From positions 1,784,001 through 1,848,000 of the forward strand of contig NZ_CP150207.1 of NCBI RefSeq assembly GCF_037969765.1: a DNA stretch of 64,000 nt, written 5' to 3'. Below the pieces are notes generated by a model. That model made no database searches, was not told the DNA's origin, and saw only the letters and a program-made list of their open reading frames with translations. The stretch is from Paenibacillus sp. FSL W8-0186 (lineage in GTDB: Bacteria > Bacillota > Bacilli > Paenibacillales > Paenibacillaceae). A program made the translations under genes and the position numbers. Below, one piece after another: positions 24,848 through 33,345 of this stretch; the stretch's first letter is position 1, and every line of letters starts with the position of its first letter.

Positions 24848-26785
24848 GTGGCAGTATCAATTTCATTACCGGACGGCTCAGTTCGGGAGTATGCAGACGG
24901 AAGCACTCTGGAGGATGTGGCGGCATCGATCAGCAGCGGCCTGCGCAAAAATGCGCTCGCGGGAAAGCTGAACGGTTCAGCCGTTGACCTGAGTACAAAA
25001 TTAACAGACGGCGCAGCGGTCGAAATCATTACGCCGGATTCCAAGGAAGGCCTTGAAATCATGCGGCACAGCACGGCTCATCTTCTGGCGCAAGCGGTCA
25101 AACGGCTGTTTGGCAACAAGGAAGTCAAGCTGGGCATCGGTCCGGTCATCGAAGACGGTTTCTATTACGATATGGACCTGGAGCATCCGATCAATCCGGA
25201 GGATCTGCAGAAGATCGAGAAGGAGATGGAACGGATTATCGGCGAGAATCTGCCGATTACGCGCCGTGAAGTGAGCCGCGAGGAAGCGGTGGCGATTTTT
25301 ACGGAGCTGGGCGATCCTTATAAATTAGAGCTCATTCGCGATTTGCCTGAGGACAGCGTACTGTCCATTTACGATCAAGGCGAATTCTTCGATTTATGCC
25401 GCGGGCCGCATGTGCCGTCTACGGGCAAAATTAAATCATTCAAGCTGCTGAGTGTGGCGGGAGCCTACTGGCGCGGCAACAGCGACAATAAAATGCTGCA
25501 GCGTGTATACGGTACGGCCTTCTTCAAAAAAGCCGACCTGGATCAGCATTTGCATTTGCTCGAGGAAGCCAAAAAACGCGATCACCGCAAGCTCGGCAAA
25601 GAGCTGAGCATCTTCACCTTCTCGAATCTCGTAGGCCAAGGTCTGCCGATCTGGCTGCCAAAGGGTGCAACCTTGCGCCGCACGCTGGAAAGATACATCG
25701 TTGATATCGAGGAGCGCCTGGGATACCAGCACGTGTACACTCCGGTGCTCGGTAATGTGGAGCTCTATAAAACTTCCGGCCACTGGGAGCATTACCAAGA
25801 GGACATGTTCCCGCAAATGGTTATGGACAATGAGGAGCTTGTGCTTCGGCCGATGAACTGTCCGCACCATATGATGGTGTATAAGAGCGAGATGCACAGC
25901 TACCGTGATCTGCCAATCCGCATCGCCGAGCTTGGCATGCAGCATCGTTATGAAATGTCGGGGGCGCTGACTGGCCTGCATCGCGTGCGGGCGATGACAC
26001 TGAACGATGCGCACATTTTCTGCCGGTTGGATCAGATCAAAGACGAGTTCAAACGCGTGCTAGCCTTGATCAGACAAGTCTACAAAGATTTCGGCATTAA
26101 CGATTACCGGTTCCGCTTGTCCTATCGTGATCCAGAGGATACCGAGAAATATTTCAAGGACGATAATATGTGGAACACGGCACAGCGCATGCTGCGCGAG
26201 GTCGTCGAGGAGGAAGGTCTGCCGTTCTTCGAGGCGGAAGGCGAAGCCGCCTTCTATGGACCAAAGCTGGATGTACAAATCAAAACGGCTCTTGGCAAGG
26301 AAGAGACTTTATCCACCGTACAAATCGACTTCCTGCTCCCAGAGCGCTTTGAGCTCGAATATGTCGGTGATGACGGCGCCAAGCACCGTCCGGTCGTATT
26401 GCACCGCGGCATTCTCGGCACGATGGAACGCTTCACGGCCTTCCTGCTGGAGAATTTTGCAGGCAATCTTCCGCTCTGGCTCGCTCCAGTACAAGCAAAG
26501 GTTATTCCGGTATCCAGCAATTTCGAAGCCTATGCGCGCGAAGTAGAGGAGAAGCTGCTTGCCGGCAGAATTCGGGCTGAAAGCGATCTTCGCAACGAGA
26601 AGCTGGGCTACAAAATCCGCGAAGCTCAGCTGGAGAAAATACCTTATATGTTCGTTGTCGGCGAGAACGAGCAGAGGGAAGGAACCGTCTCCGTGCGTAA
26701 ACGCGGCGAAGGCGATCTCGGTGCGAAGTCGCTGGACGAAGTCATTTCCATGCTGCAGGACGATATTCAGAACCATAAGATATAG
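24848..26785 (+). CDS. thrS: Threonyl-tRNA synthetase
   Basis: The protein has 645 residues, full family length. The TGS domain (about 1-62) is followed by the editing domain with H74-x3-H78 ([10 protein letters not shown]) and the class II catalytic core with [10 protein letters not shown] and [20 protein letters not shown]. The anticodon-binding domain at the C-terminus includes [21 protein letters not shown]. It charges tRNA-Thr. The start is GTG after AGGGAGG. Control is by the upstream T-box. It lies next to ytxC, as in Bacillus. Confidence 0.98.
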   Translation: MAVSISLPDGSVREYADGSTLEDVAASISSGLRKNALAGKLNGSAVDLSTKLTDGAAVEIITPDSKEGLEIMRHSTAHLLAQAVKRLFGNKEVKLGIGPVIEDGFYYDMDLEHPINPEDLQKIEKEMERIIGENLPITRREVSREEAVAIFTELGDPYKLELIRDLPEDSVLSIYDQGEFFDLCRGPHVPSTGKIKSFKLLSVAGAYWRGNSDNKMLQRVYGTAFFKKADLDQHLHLLEEAKKRDHRKLGKELSIFTFSNLVGQGLPIWLPKGATLRRTLERYIVDIEERLGYQHVYTPVLGNVELYKTSGHWEHYQEDMFPQMVMDNEELVLRPMNCPHHMMVYKSEMHSYRDLPIRIAELGMQHRYEMSGALTGLHRVRAMTLNDAHIFCRLDQIKDEFKRVLALIRQVYKDFGINDYRFRLSYRDPEDTEKYFKDDNMWNTAQRMLREVVEEEGLPFFEAEGEAAFYGPKLDVQIKTALGKEETLSTVQIDFLLPERFELEYVGDDGAKHRPVVLHRGILGTMERFTAFLLENFAGNLPLWLAPVQAKVIPVSSNFEAYAREVEEKLLAGRIRAESDLRNEKLGYKIREAQLEKIPYMFVVGENEQREGTVSVRKRGEGDLGAKSLDEVISMLQDDIQNHKI

Positions 26786-26820
26786 GAAGATGCATTAGAT
26801 CTAGCAAAGGTATAAACCTT

Positions 26821-26870
26821 GGCGCATGTGGACATCCTCTGGAATAAGGGAGGAGATTGTCACATGCGCC
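26821..26870 (+). promoter_or_regulatory. Hairpin covering RBS and start codon of the 3D-domain gene
   Basis: GGCGCATGTG (26821-26830) is an exact reverse complement of CACATGCGCC (26861-26870), which contains the ATG start at 26864. Inside, TCCTC (26835-26839) can pair with GAGGA (26850-26854), part of the Shine-Dalgarno AGGGAGGAG. A folded RNA would hide both. The element also follows thrS and is followed by a T-rich run a few bases later, so it could double as a terminator. Confidence 0.55.
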
Positions 26871-27553
26871 AAACTATTTTTTGGGATCGGCTTGGTATGT
26901 GTTGTACGCTGATATTCGTGCTTGTGTCATCGATGAGTAAGGATAGTACGGTTTATGCCAATCCGGTTCAGCAGCAAAATTATGAACAAATCGCGGCGAT
27001 GAACACGTTTAAGACGACTGCGATCCTAGCTCGGCAGGGAGTTATTCCACAGCCGGTATATATTACAAGCTCATCGGAGCAGCACGATAAAAGAGCGGGC
27101 GCCAATGCTGGAGAAAAGACGGCCAAAGCGAAGTTTCAAACAGTAAAAGTGGTAGCTACCGGTTATACGGCGGGTTATGAATCTACAGGCAAACGACCCA
27201 ACCACCCGGGATACGGCATCACTTATTCCGGAGTCAAGGTGCGCAGGGACAAGGATACCATTTCGACCATTGCCGCCGATTTAAAAGTGTTTCCGCTCGG
27301 GACGATTTTGTATATCCCGGGTTATGGATACGGTGTCGTAGCTGATAAGGGTTCAGCGATCAAAGGAAACAAAATCGATCTGTATTTTACGACAACCAAG
27401 CAGGTATTTAAAGAATGGGGCAAAAAGGAAGTCGAGGTGCAGGTGATCCGTAAAGGCACGGGCAAGCTGACGGAGGAGATGTTCCTTGAGCTGGGCAAGG
27501 CGCTTCAGGTCGACAAGGAAATTCCTGAGGATATTTGGGATGAGGCGATTTGA
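26864..27553 (+). CDS. 3D-domain secreted protein (YuiC-like)
   Basis: The protein has 229 residues. An N-terminal hydrophobic segment ([13 protein letters not shown]) acts as signal or anchor. The C-terminal 3D domain (about 98-200) has the family residues in [35 protein letters not shown] and [18 protein letters not shown]; the three aspartates and the DPBB-like fold are those of lytic-transglycosylase-type Rpf/MltA relatives. A role in peptidoglycan turnover, possibly at sporulation or spore outgrowth, is likely. The start lies inside an RNA hairpin. Confidence 0.85.
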   Translation: MRQTIFWDRLGMCCTLIFVLVSSMSKDSTVYANPVQQQNYEQIAAMNTFKTTAILARQGVIPQPVYITSSSEQHDKRAGANAGEKTAKAKFQTVKVVATGYTAGYESTGKRPNHPGYGITYSGVKVRRDKDTISTIAADLKVFPLGTILYIPGYGYGVVADKGSAIKGNKIDLYFTTTKQVFKEWGKKEVEVQVIRKGTGKLTEEMFLELGKALQVDKEIPEDIWDEAI

Positions 27554-27562
27554 TTTGGGTTT

Positions 27563-27592
27563 GCATAATATCGCTTCCCGGGTTGCATAATA
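27563..27592 (+). promoter_or_regulatory. Sigma-G-type promoter
   Basis: -35 GCATA (27563-27567), an 18-base spacer, and -10 CATAATA (27586-27592). Both fit the forespore sigma-G pattern (GHATR, CATNHTA). The two boxes are part of a direct repeat TTGCATAATA. Transcription would begin about 55 bases before the SASP-like gene. Confidence 0.6.
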
Positions 27593-27654
27593 CGAATGCA
27601 TCCACGCAGTCGCTGCATGTTATGCACGCGACGGCTTAAGGGAGGTGAATACAG

Positions 27655-27828
27655 ATGCCGAATCAAAATCAGAACCAAAATCAAAAGAATGCAGCTTCTC
27701 CAGGTTACAAAACGCCAAACGAGAAATACAATGAAGAATTCGCTGAAGAGAGCATGGAAACGGTCGCTCAAAAAGCGAGAGCTTCTCGCAACGCTGTTTC
27801 GAACCCAAGCAACCAAAGCGGAAAATAA
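27655..27828 (+). CDS. Small Asn/Gln-rich, probable gamma-type SASP-like protein (57 aa)
   Basis: An ATG six bases after GGGAGGTGA opens a 57-codon frame. The N-terminus is Asn/Gln repeats (MPNQNQNQNQKN), followed by NEKYNEEFAEESMETVAQKARAS. The EFA(E/S)E segment resembles the repeated FGTEFASET unit of the gamma-type small acid-soluble spore proteins. An upstream sigma-G-type promoter and a downstream terminator make it a complete forespore-type unit. It is shorter than SspE of B. subtilis and has one such unit, so the family call is tentative. It is likely spore-related. Confidence 0.6.
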   Translation: MPNQNQNQNQKNAASPGYKTPNEKYNEEFAEESMETVAQKARASRNAVSNPSNQSGK

Positions 27829-27836
27829 TGCAACAC

Positions 27837-27863
27837 GAGCGTCCTGAATAGGGCGCTCTTTTG
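27837..27863 (+). terminator. Terminator of the SASP-like gene
   Basis: GAGCGTCC pairs with GGGCGCTC around TGAATA (one G-U), followed by TTTTG. Confidence 0.85.
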
Positions 27864-28034
27864 TTGTTAGGAGCAGGGATTTATATTTGATACATACCAA
27901 CAAATGGAATCATATCGGTCTCGGGACGGAGATGGTTTTCCATCTGCCGCCGCTGTCCCTTCCCGGCAGGATGGTGTACACTTAGAACAGATTCAAGGAA
28001 TAAGATCGTGCTTCTTAAGATGGAGGGAATGTAA

Positions 28035-28979
28035 ATGAAGAACGACATGTCAGGCCGAATATTCGGAGGACTTGTGCTTATTGGAATCGGCGTCGTCTTT
28101 TTGCTGAATCAGCTCGGCTACACCGATATTAGTCTCGGCTATTTGTTTTCTACCTATTGGCCCGTATTTTTGATCATCGCCGGAATATTGCATCTGGTGA
28201 ACAGGGAGCGCGAGAGCTCCAGCTTCGTTTGGAGCCTGGTTCTGATCGTATTAGGCGTGTTCTTCCTGGGCAAAAATGTAGGATTTCTCGATATTGATGC
28301 TTCCGATTTCTTCAAAATGTTTATCCCGGTCATGCTCATTATATTCGGTCTATCCATTCTGTTTAAACCGAGGGACCGCCAGGAGAAAAAGGAGGATCTG
28401 CCTCCTATGCCGCCGCCCCCGGTAGACAACCCGTTCGAGGCGCCGATCGATCCGGCCTTTCATCCGGAAATGGAATCGCCGCTTGATAAAATCTTCGGTA
28501 CGACGAACAAAGGTGACGCGCAGTTCGGTGAGAAGCCGCAGGACGAGAAAATGAACTACAATTCTTATCACGGCAGCAGCACGAAGTCCAGCAAGCGGGA
28601 AGTGATTACAAAGGCGGGGTTTATTGGCGACGTTCATCTCGGACAGGATTATTTTCAACTGCAGCCCATGAATATATCGCATTTCATCGGAGATACGGTT
28701 ATCGATTTGACGAAAGCGCAAATTCCTTATGGGGAAACCAAAATCAATGTCTCGGCATTTATCGGTGACGTGAAGGTGTTCATTCCTGAGGATATGGACA
28801 TCGGAATTACCGCTACCTCCAGCGCGCTCATCGGCGATTTGAAGGTTTTGTCGCAAAAGCGCGGAGGCTTCTTAAGCAACGTGAATGCCCAGTCGCCGCA
28901 TTATGGTGAGGCCGGCAAGCGCATTAAACTGGTCGTCAGCGTGTTCGTCGGCGACGTAAAAGTAAACATGGTGGGCTGA
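28035..28979 (+). CDS. liaF: LiaF-like membrane protein
   Basis: The protein has 314 residues. Four TM helices occupy about the first 110 residues. A Pro-rich linker (PPMPPPPVDNPF) follows, then a C-terminal beta-helical domain with the repeated FIGD/FVGD motif (AGFIGDVHLG, HFIGDTVIDL, AFIGDVKVF, ALIGDLKVL, VFVGDVKVN), five units. In Bacillus LiaF inhibits LiaS in the cell-envelope stress response. It is the first gene of liaFSR here, and liaS starts two bases after its stop. Confidence 0.9.
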   Translation: MKNDMSGRIFGGLVLIGIGVVFLLNQLGYTDISLGYLFSTYWPVFLIIAGILHLVNRERESSSFVWSLVLIVLGVFFLGKNVGFLDIDASDFFKMFIPVMLIIFGLSILFKPRDRQEKKEDLPPMPPPPVDNPFEAPIDPAFHPEMESPLDKIFGTTNKGDAQFGEKPQDEKMNYNSYHGSSTKSSKREVITKAGFIGDVHLGQDYFQLQPMNISHFIGDTVIDLTKAQIPYGETKINVSAFIGDVKVFIPEDMDIGITATSSALIGDLKVLSQKRGGFLSNVNAQSPHYGEAGKRIKLVVSVFVGDVKVNMVG

Positions 28980-28981
28980 TT

Positions 28982-30007
28982 ATGATCGTACAGCGTATAT
29001 TGAAAAATACAAAATGGGAGCTGCTGCTCTACTTCCTGCTGACAGGCAGTCTGACGGCAGTAGCTCTTTATGTCGGCTCGATCTTCGGAGCCGTCCATGT
29101 TATTGATCCTCGGGTATGGATTTACATCATCGCGGGGATTCTTGTGTTTATTCTGATTATCGGATATATCGCCGGACAGCGCATACAGCGGCGGCTGGAT
29201 TACCTGCATTTGAACATGCTTCAGGTAGCGAAAGGGAATCTAGCAGTTCGCATGCCGGATACGGCTGACCAGACGTTTTCCGGCGTCTACCAGGAATTTA
29301 ACAATATGACAGAGGCCGTCGAGAAGAAGATGAAGCTGCTTCAACAGTTTGGCGAGCGGGAAGTGGTCGAGAAGGAGCAGGCTGCGGAGAAAGCGGTGCT
29401 CGAGGAGCGAAGGAGGCTTGCCCGCGATTTGCACGACACGGTAAGCCAGCAGCTGTTTGCGATTCATATGGCGGCATCCTCTTTACCAAAGGTACTGGAA
29501 ATGAACGAAGCTCAGGCGCAAACTGTGCTGGATCAATTGATCCAAATGTCCAACATGGCGCAGAAGCAGATGCGTGCGCTTATTGCGCAGCTGCGTCCGA
29601 TGGAGCTTGTGGGCAAGACGCTGGCCGAAGCGCTGGACCAGTGGTTTCCCGATTATTGCCGGCAGAATGGCCTGAGGGGAATGAAGGACATGGATCTGCA
29701 GGGGGATCTGTCCGAAGCGAAGGAGCATCAGCTGTTCTTGATCGTGCAAGAGGCGATGGCGAATATCGTCAAGCATTCGGGGGCCAAGCTGGTTAGCCTG
29801 TCACTGAGGGAAGGGCCGCGGCAGGTTGTACTGAGCATCAGCGATGACGGGCAGGGCTTCAGCAACGGTGCTCAGAAGCAGGGCTCGTACGGCCTTACAA
29901 CGATGAAGGAACGCGCGGAGAAGCTCGGCGGCAATGTCGAAATTATTAGCAAGCCAGGGGCAGGGACGACGATTCGCGTACATATTCCTAAGTTTGAAGA
30001 AGAGTAG
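28982..30007 (+). CDS. liaS: LiaS sensor histidine kinase
   Basis: The protein has 341 residues. Two TM helices flank a very short extracytoplasmic loop, the intramembrane-sensing layout of LiaS. A HAMP domain, the HisKA_3 dimerisation helix RRRLARDLHDTVSQQLF (phospho-His151) and a HATPase_c domain with GSYGLTTMKERAEKLGG follow. It detects envelope stress through LiaF and phosphorylates LiaR. It is followed by liaR after 15 bases. Confidence 0.93.
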   Translation: MIVQRILKNTKWELLLYFLLTGSLTAVALYVGSIFGAVHVIDPRVWIYIIAGILVFILIIGYIAGQRIQRRLDYLHLNMLQVAKGNLAVRMPDTADQTFSGVYQEFNNMTEAVEKKMKLLQQFGEREVVEKEQAAEKAVLEERRRLARDLHDTVSQQLFAIHMAASSLPKVLEMNEAQAQTVLDQLIQMSNMAQKQMRALIAQLRPMELVGKTLAEALDQWFPDYCRQNGLRGMKDMDLQGDLSEAKEHQLFLIVQEAMANIVKHSGAKLVSLSLREGPRQVVLSISDDGQGFSNGAQKQGSYGLTTMKERAEKLGGNVEIISKPGAGTTIRVHIPKFEEE

Positions 30008-30022
30008 AGAGGAGAACGCCAG

Positions 30023-30685
30023 ATGAGCGACAAGAAAATCAGAGTGATGATCGTGGACGATCACGATATGGTCCGTATGGGCCTCAAGACGTATTTAATG
30101 CTTGATCCGGGCTTTGAGGTCGTAGCGGAGGCCAGCGACGGCGATCAGGTTGTCAAGCTGCTGGATCAAGGCATCGAGGGTGGGCTGCCGGATATCGTCC
30201 TGATGGACTTGATGATGCCCTCCATGAACGGGGCTGAAGCGACGAAGGAGGTGCTGGGCCGATATCCGGAAATAAAGATCGTTATCCTGACGAGCTTTCT
30301 CGAGGACGATCTTGTCGTTCAGGCGATTGAATCGGGTGCGGTCAGCTATGTGCTGAAGACGGTTTCGGCTGCCGAGCTCATTTATGCCTTGCAGGGAGCA
30401 TATCGGGGGATGCCCGTTATGACTGGAGACGTCGCCCAGGCGCTAACGCGCGGGCTGCGCCAGCGCACCGTGCAGGGCGATGATTCCGGCATGACCGAGC
30501 GGGAGAAGGAAGTTCTGCTGCTGATTGCCGAAGGAAAGAGCAATAAAGACATCGCCGAGGAGCTTCACATCAGCATCAAGACCGTGAAGACCCATGTCAG
30601 CAATCTGCTGATGAAATGCGAGCTGGAGGATCGGACGCAGCTGGCGATTTATGCCCACCGGCAAGGATGGGTGACAGGCTTCTAG
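30023..30685 (+). CDS. liaR: LiaR response regulator
   Basis: The protein has 220 residues of the NarL/FixJ family. The receiver has Asp12/13 and phospho-acceptor Asp62 in DIVLMDLMMPSMNG, with the Lys in VLKTVSAAEL. A LuxR-type HTH (LTxREKEVLLLIAEGKSNKDIAEELHISIKTVKTHVSN is the family pattern) forms the C-terminus. It is the partner of LiaS and activates envelope-stress genes. No inverted repeat matching a LiaR box was confirmed upstream. Confidence 0.93.
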   Translation: MSDKKIRVMIVDDHDMVRMGLKTYLMLDPGFEVVAEASDGDQVVKLLDQGIEGGLPDIVLMDLMMPSMNGAEATKEVLGRYPEIKIVILTSFLEDDLVVQAIESGAVSYVLKTVSAAELIYALQGAYRGMPVMTGDVAQALTRGLRQRTVQGDDSGMTEREKEVLLLIAEGKSNKDIAEELHISIKTVKTHVSNLLMKCELEDRTQLAIYAHRQGWVTGF

Positions 30686-30743
30686 CATGACTTGCTCTGC
30701 TGCTGAAGCATAATAGTGGGTTGTTTCAGGCTTTTATCTCCTT

Positions 30744-30779
30744 TTTAATTGTTTTTAAGGTACGTTTAAGGTTTATAGT
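30744..30779 (+). promoter_or_regulatory. htrA promoter with 11-bp direct repeats
   Basis: TTTAAGGT occurs at 30754-30761 and 30765-30772 (11-bp period), with a weaker TTTAATTG at 30744-30751. They abut a -10-like TATAGT at 30774-30779, and no good -35 is present. This arrangement fits an OmpR-type activator such as the adjacent response regulator (32651-33343). Confidence 0.5.
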
Positions 30780-30838
30780 ACAAAATAAGAACAGTAAACA
30801 AGAACCCCAGTAAGGCCGGGGGCAAGGAGGTATTCACC

Positions 30839-32467
30839 ATGGACGATCAAAAAAATAAACCGGGTCAAGGCTTTGGAGAGAACGGAAATGACAAACCGCA
30901 GCAAACTCCGGAGTCCGGCTCGTCCTCTTCATATTACTATTCATACGGACCTTTTCAATCCTATGGCAAAAACGGCGAGGAATCCGGGCAAGGCCCATCC
31001 TACGAACGCCGTCAGCCGGAGGAGGTAGAAATCACCAGGCCGCAGCCAGTAAAGCCAATCCCTACATCTTCTTTTACGAGCTATAATTCTACGGAAGGCT
31101 CGCCTGGCGCATTCGGCGGCAGCGGCACGGGAAATTCGGCACCGCCAGCAGCAAGGAACAACAACTGGCAGTACAATGAACGGCCGAAGCGCTCGTCCTT
31201 CAAATCCGTATTGGCGGGCATGCTGGCAGGCATGCTGATTCTGACCGGAGCGATGGTGTTCGCAGACCGGACCAATTTGTTCACGCCTGAATCAGCAGCG
31301 CATGTCCCGGCGACAACGGCACCCGAATCCAAGACGGCGGCAGGGGAAGGCGGCTCATCGTCCAAGACTTCGACAGCCGTCTTCCCGATGACAAATCCCG
31401 GCGACGTTACCAGTGTCGTGCAGCAGGCTAGTCCTGCTGTCGTGAAGATCGAGACTCTGGTTAAAGCCGGCAGACAAAGCCAGCGGAGCCAAAGCAACGA
31501 TCCGTTCTACCGCTTCTTCTTCGGCGACGACCTGTATGGAAACAATGGAGGCAGCGGCGGCGGGTCCGGCTCCTCCAATTCGAACCAGCTGGTGCCTACC
31601 GGTATCGGGTCCGGCTTCATCTTCGATAAGACGGGTTACATCCTGACGAACGAGCACGTCGTGCATAATGCCGATATCGTTCAAGTAACACTTCAGGACA
31701 GCGAGAAGCCTTATGAAGCGAAGGTGCTTGGTACAAGCTATGAACTCGACCTCGCTGTGCTCAAGATCGAAGGAGACAGCAATTTTCCTTCCATTCCGCT
31801 CGGCAACTCCGACAACACGCAGGTAGGCGAATGGCTGGTAGCGATCGGCAACCCGCAGGGCTTTGACCATACCGTTACGGCAGGGGTTCTGAGCGCCAAG
31901 GAAAGAGGCGGCATCCGCATCGCTGGCGAGAACGGCGAGAAGGACCGGGAATACGAGCATTTGCTGCAAACTGATGCATCGATCAATCCGGGGAACTCTG
32001 GAGGTCCGCTGCTGAACCTGAACGGGGAAGTTGTGGGAATTAACGTGGCGGTAAGCTCCGATGCTCAAGGGATCGGATTCGCGATTCCGACGTCTACGGT
32101 GTCCGAAGTGCTGGATAAGCTGAAGAATAACGAGGAAATTCCGAAGAAGCCGGTGCCGTTCATTGGGGCGACCCTGATGACAATGACGGATGAAGTGGCG
32201 AAACAGATGGGAACCGATGTGAAGGAAGGCTCCGTCGTCTCTGATATCGTCTACAAATCTCCGGCATACAATGCCGATCTTCGTCCATATGATATCATCA
32301 CTGGAGCAGACGGCAAGAAATTCGTGACGAAGGAAGAACTCATCGCTTATATTCAGAAGCAGACCGTAGGTACGGTTGTTACATTTAACATCGTGCGCGA
32401 CGGCAAGAATATCGATCTGAAGGTGACGATCGGCGACAAAAACGAGTTTCCTAACCTCCAGCAATAA
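30839..32467 (+). CDS. HtrA-family membrane-anchored serine protease
   Basis: The protein has 542 residues. A long Gln/Ser/Gly/Pro-rich cytoplasmic tail (about 1-115) precedes one TM helix (about 122-142). The trypsin-like domain has His273 (TNEHVVHNAD), Asp304 (ELDLAVLKI) and Ser387 (NPGNSGGPLL). A C-terminal PDZ domain (about 440-525) recognises unfolded ends. It degrades misfolded exported proteins. The N-terminal tail is longer than in B. subtilis HtrA. The promoter carries direct repeats for an OmpR-type activator. Confidence 0.92.
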   Translation: MDDQKNKPGQGFGENGNDKPQQTPESGSSSSYYYSYGPFQSYGKNGEESGQGPSYERRQPEEVEITRPQPVKPIPTSSFTSYNSTEGSPGAFGGSGTGNSAPPAARNNNWQYNERPKRSSFKSVLAGMLAGMLILTGAMVFADRTNLFTPESAAHVPATTAPESKTAAGEGGSSSKTSTAVFPMTNPGDVTSVVQQASPAVVKIETLVKAGRQSQRSQSNDPFYRFFFGDDLYGNNGGSGGGSGSSNSNQLVPTGIGSGFIFDKTGYILTNEHVVHNADIVQVTLQDSEKPYEAKVLGTSYELDLAVLKIEGDSNFPSIPLGNSDNTQVGEWLVAIGNPQGFDHTVTAGVLSAKERGGIRIAGENGEKDREYEHLLQTDASINPGNSGGPLLNLNGEVVGINVAVSSDAQGIGFAIPTSTVSEVLDKLKNNEEIPKKPVPFIGATLMTMTDEVAKQMGTDVKEGSVVSDIVYKSPAYNADLRPYDIITGADGKKFVTKEELIAYIQKQTVGTVVTFNIVRDGKNIDLKVTIGDKNEFPNLQQ

Positions 32468-32494
32468 AACCGAATGAGAAGTCTGCAGAAACAA

Positions 32495-32534
32495 AGAGAG
32501 GCGGCACGGCTAATTTGCCCTGCCGCCTCTTAAT
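32495..32534 (+). terminator. Terminator of htrA
   Basis: AGAGGCGGCA pairs with TGCCGCCTCT, with an inner CGGC/GCC segment, followed by TAATAT. The T-tract is short. Confidence 0.7.
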
Positions 32535-32650
32535 ATAGCCAATAAGGTATATACGGACGAAACAAGCAGACATTTGTTGTACAATATAGATATGAAGCCG
32601 CAAGACCGGAGTTAAGCAGACAGCGGCTTTGGTATAAAGGAGAGATGGCC

Positions 32651-33343
32651 GTGAGATCGGGAATATTGGTAATCGATGATGATGAAAAGATTACTTCCAT
32701 GCTCCGCCGGGGCCTGGCATTCGAAGGGTATGACGTTTATACGGCGAATGACGGGATGGAAGGTCTGTCGATGCTGCTGACTGCAGATCCAGATTTGATC
32801 ATATTGGACGTGATGATGCCGAAGCTGGACGGATTCGAGGTGTGCCGCCGGCTGAGGGAAGGGGGCAGCACGGTTCCCGTACTTATGCTGACAGCGAAAG
32901 ACGAGGTCGAGAACCGGGTTAAGGGGCTGGACACCGGGGCAGACGACTATTTGGTGAAGCCGTTTGCGCTGGAGGAGCTGCTGGCCCGGGTACGCGCGCT
33001 GCTGCGGCGCAAGGATTCCACAGGAGGAGAGGCGGGAAGCCACAGGCTGATCTTCGAGGATGTCATTATGGATATGGATTCGCGCGAGGTGCTGCGCGGC
33101 GGCCAGCGGCTGGAGCTGACCGCCAAGGAGTTTGAGCTGCTGCATCTGTTCATGCAAAATCCGAAGCGGCTGCTGACGCGCGACCTGATCATGGACAAAA
33201 TTTGGGGGTACGACTACAGCGGTGAATCGAACGTGCTCGAGGTGTATATTGCGATGCTCAGGCAGAAGACGGAAGAGCATGGAGGAAAGCGCATCATTCA
33301 GACGATCCGCGGCGCCGGCTACATTCTGAGAGGGGATTCCTAG
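32651..33343 (+). CDS. OmpR-family response regulator
   Basis: The protein has about 230 residues. The receiver has DDDE, phospho-acceptor Asp (LIILDVMMPKLDG) and Lys (VKPF). A winged-helix DNA-binding domain (LTAKEFELLHLFMQNPKRLLTRDLIMDKIWGY is its core) follows. GTG at 32651 lies eight bases after AAAGGAG; an ATG at 32645 is too close to it. The stop is three bases before the kinase start. Adjacent htrA with OmpR-type repeats suggests a CssRS-like role in secretion stress; this is inference. Confidence 0.9.
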   Translation: MRSGILVIDDDEKITSMLRRGLAFEGYDVYTANDGMEGLSMLLTADPDLIILDVMMPKLDGFEVCRRLREGGSTVPVLMLTAKDEVENRVKGLDTGADDYLVKPFALEELLARVRALLRRKDSTGGEAGSHRLIFEDVIMDMDSREVLRGGQRLELTAKEFELLHLFMQNPKRLLTRDLIMDKIWGYDYSGESNVLEVYIAMLRQKTEEHGGKRIIQTIRGAGYILRGDS

Positions 33344-33345
33344 GC

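Noticed and set aside
31355..32494. 379-residue frame opposite htrA
   Set aside because: It is antisense to a clear serine protease with all motifs, and its sequence is low-sense (His/Arg-rich).
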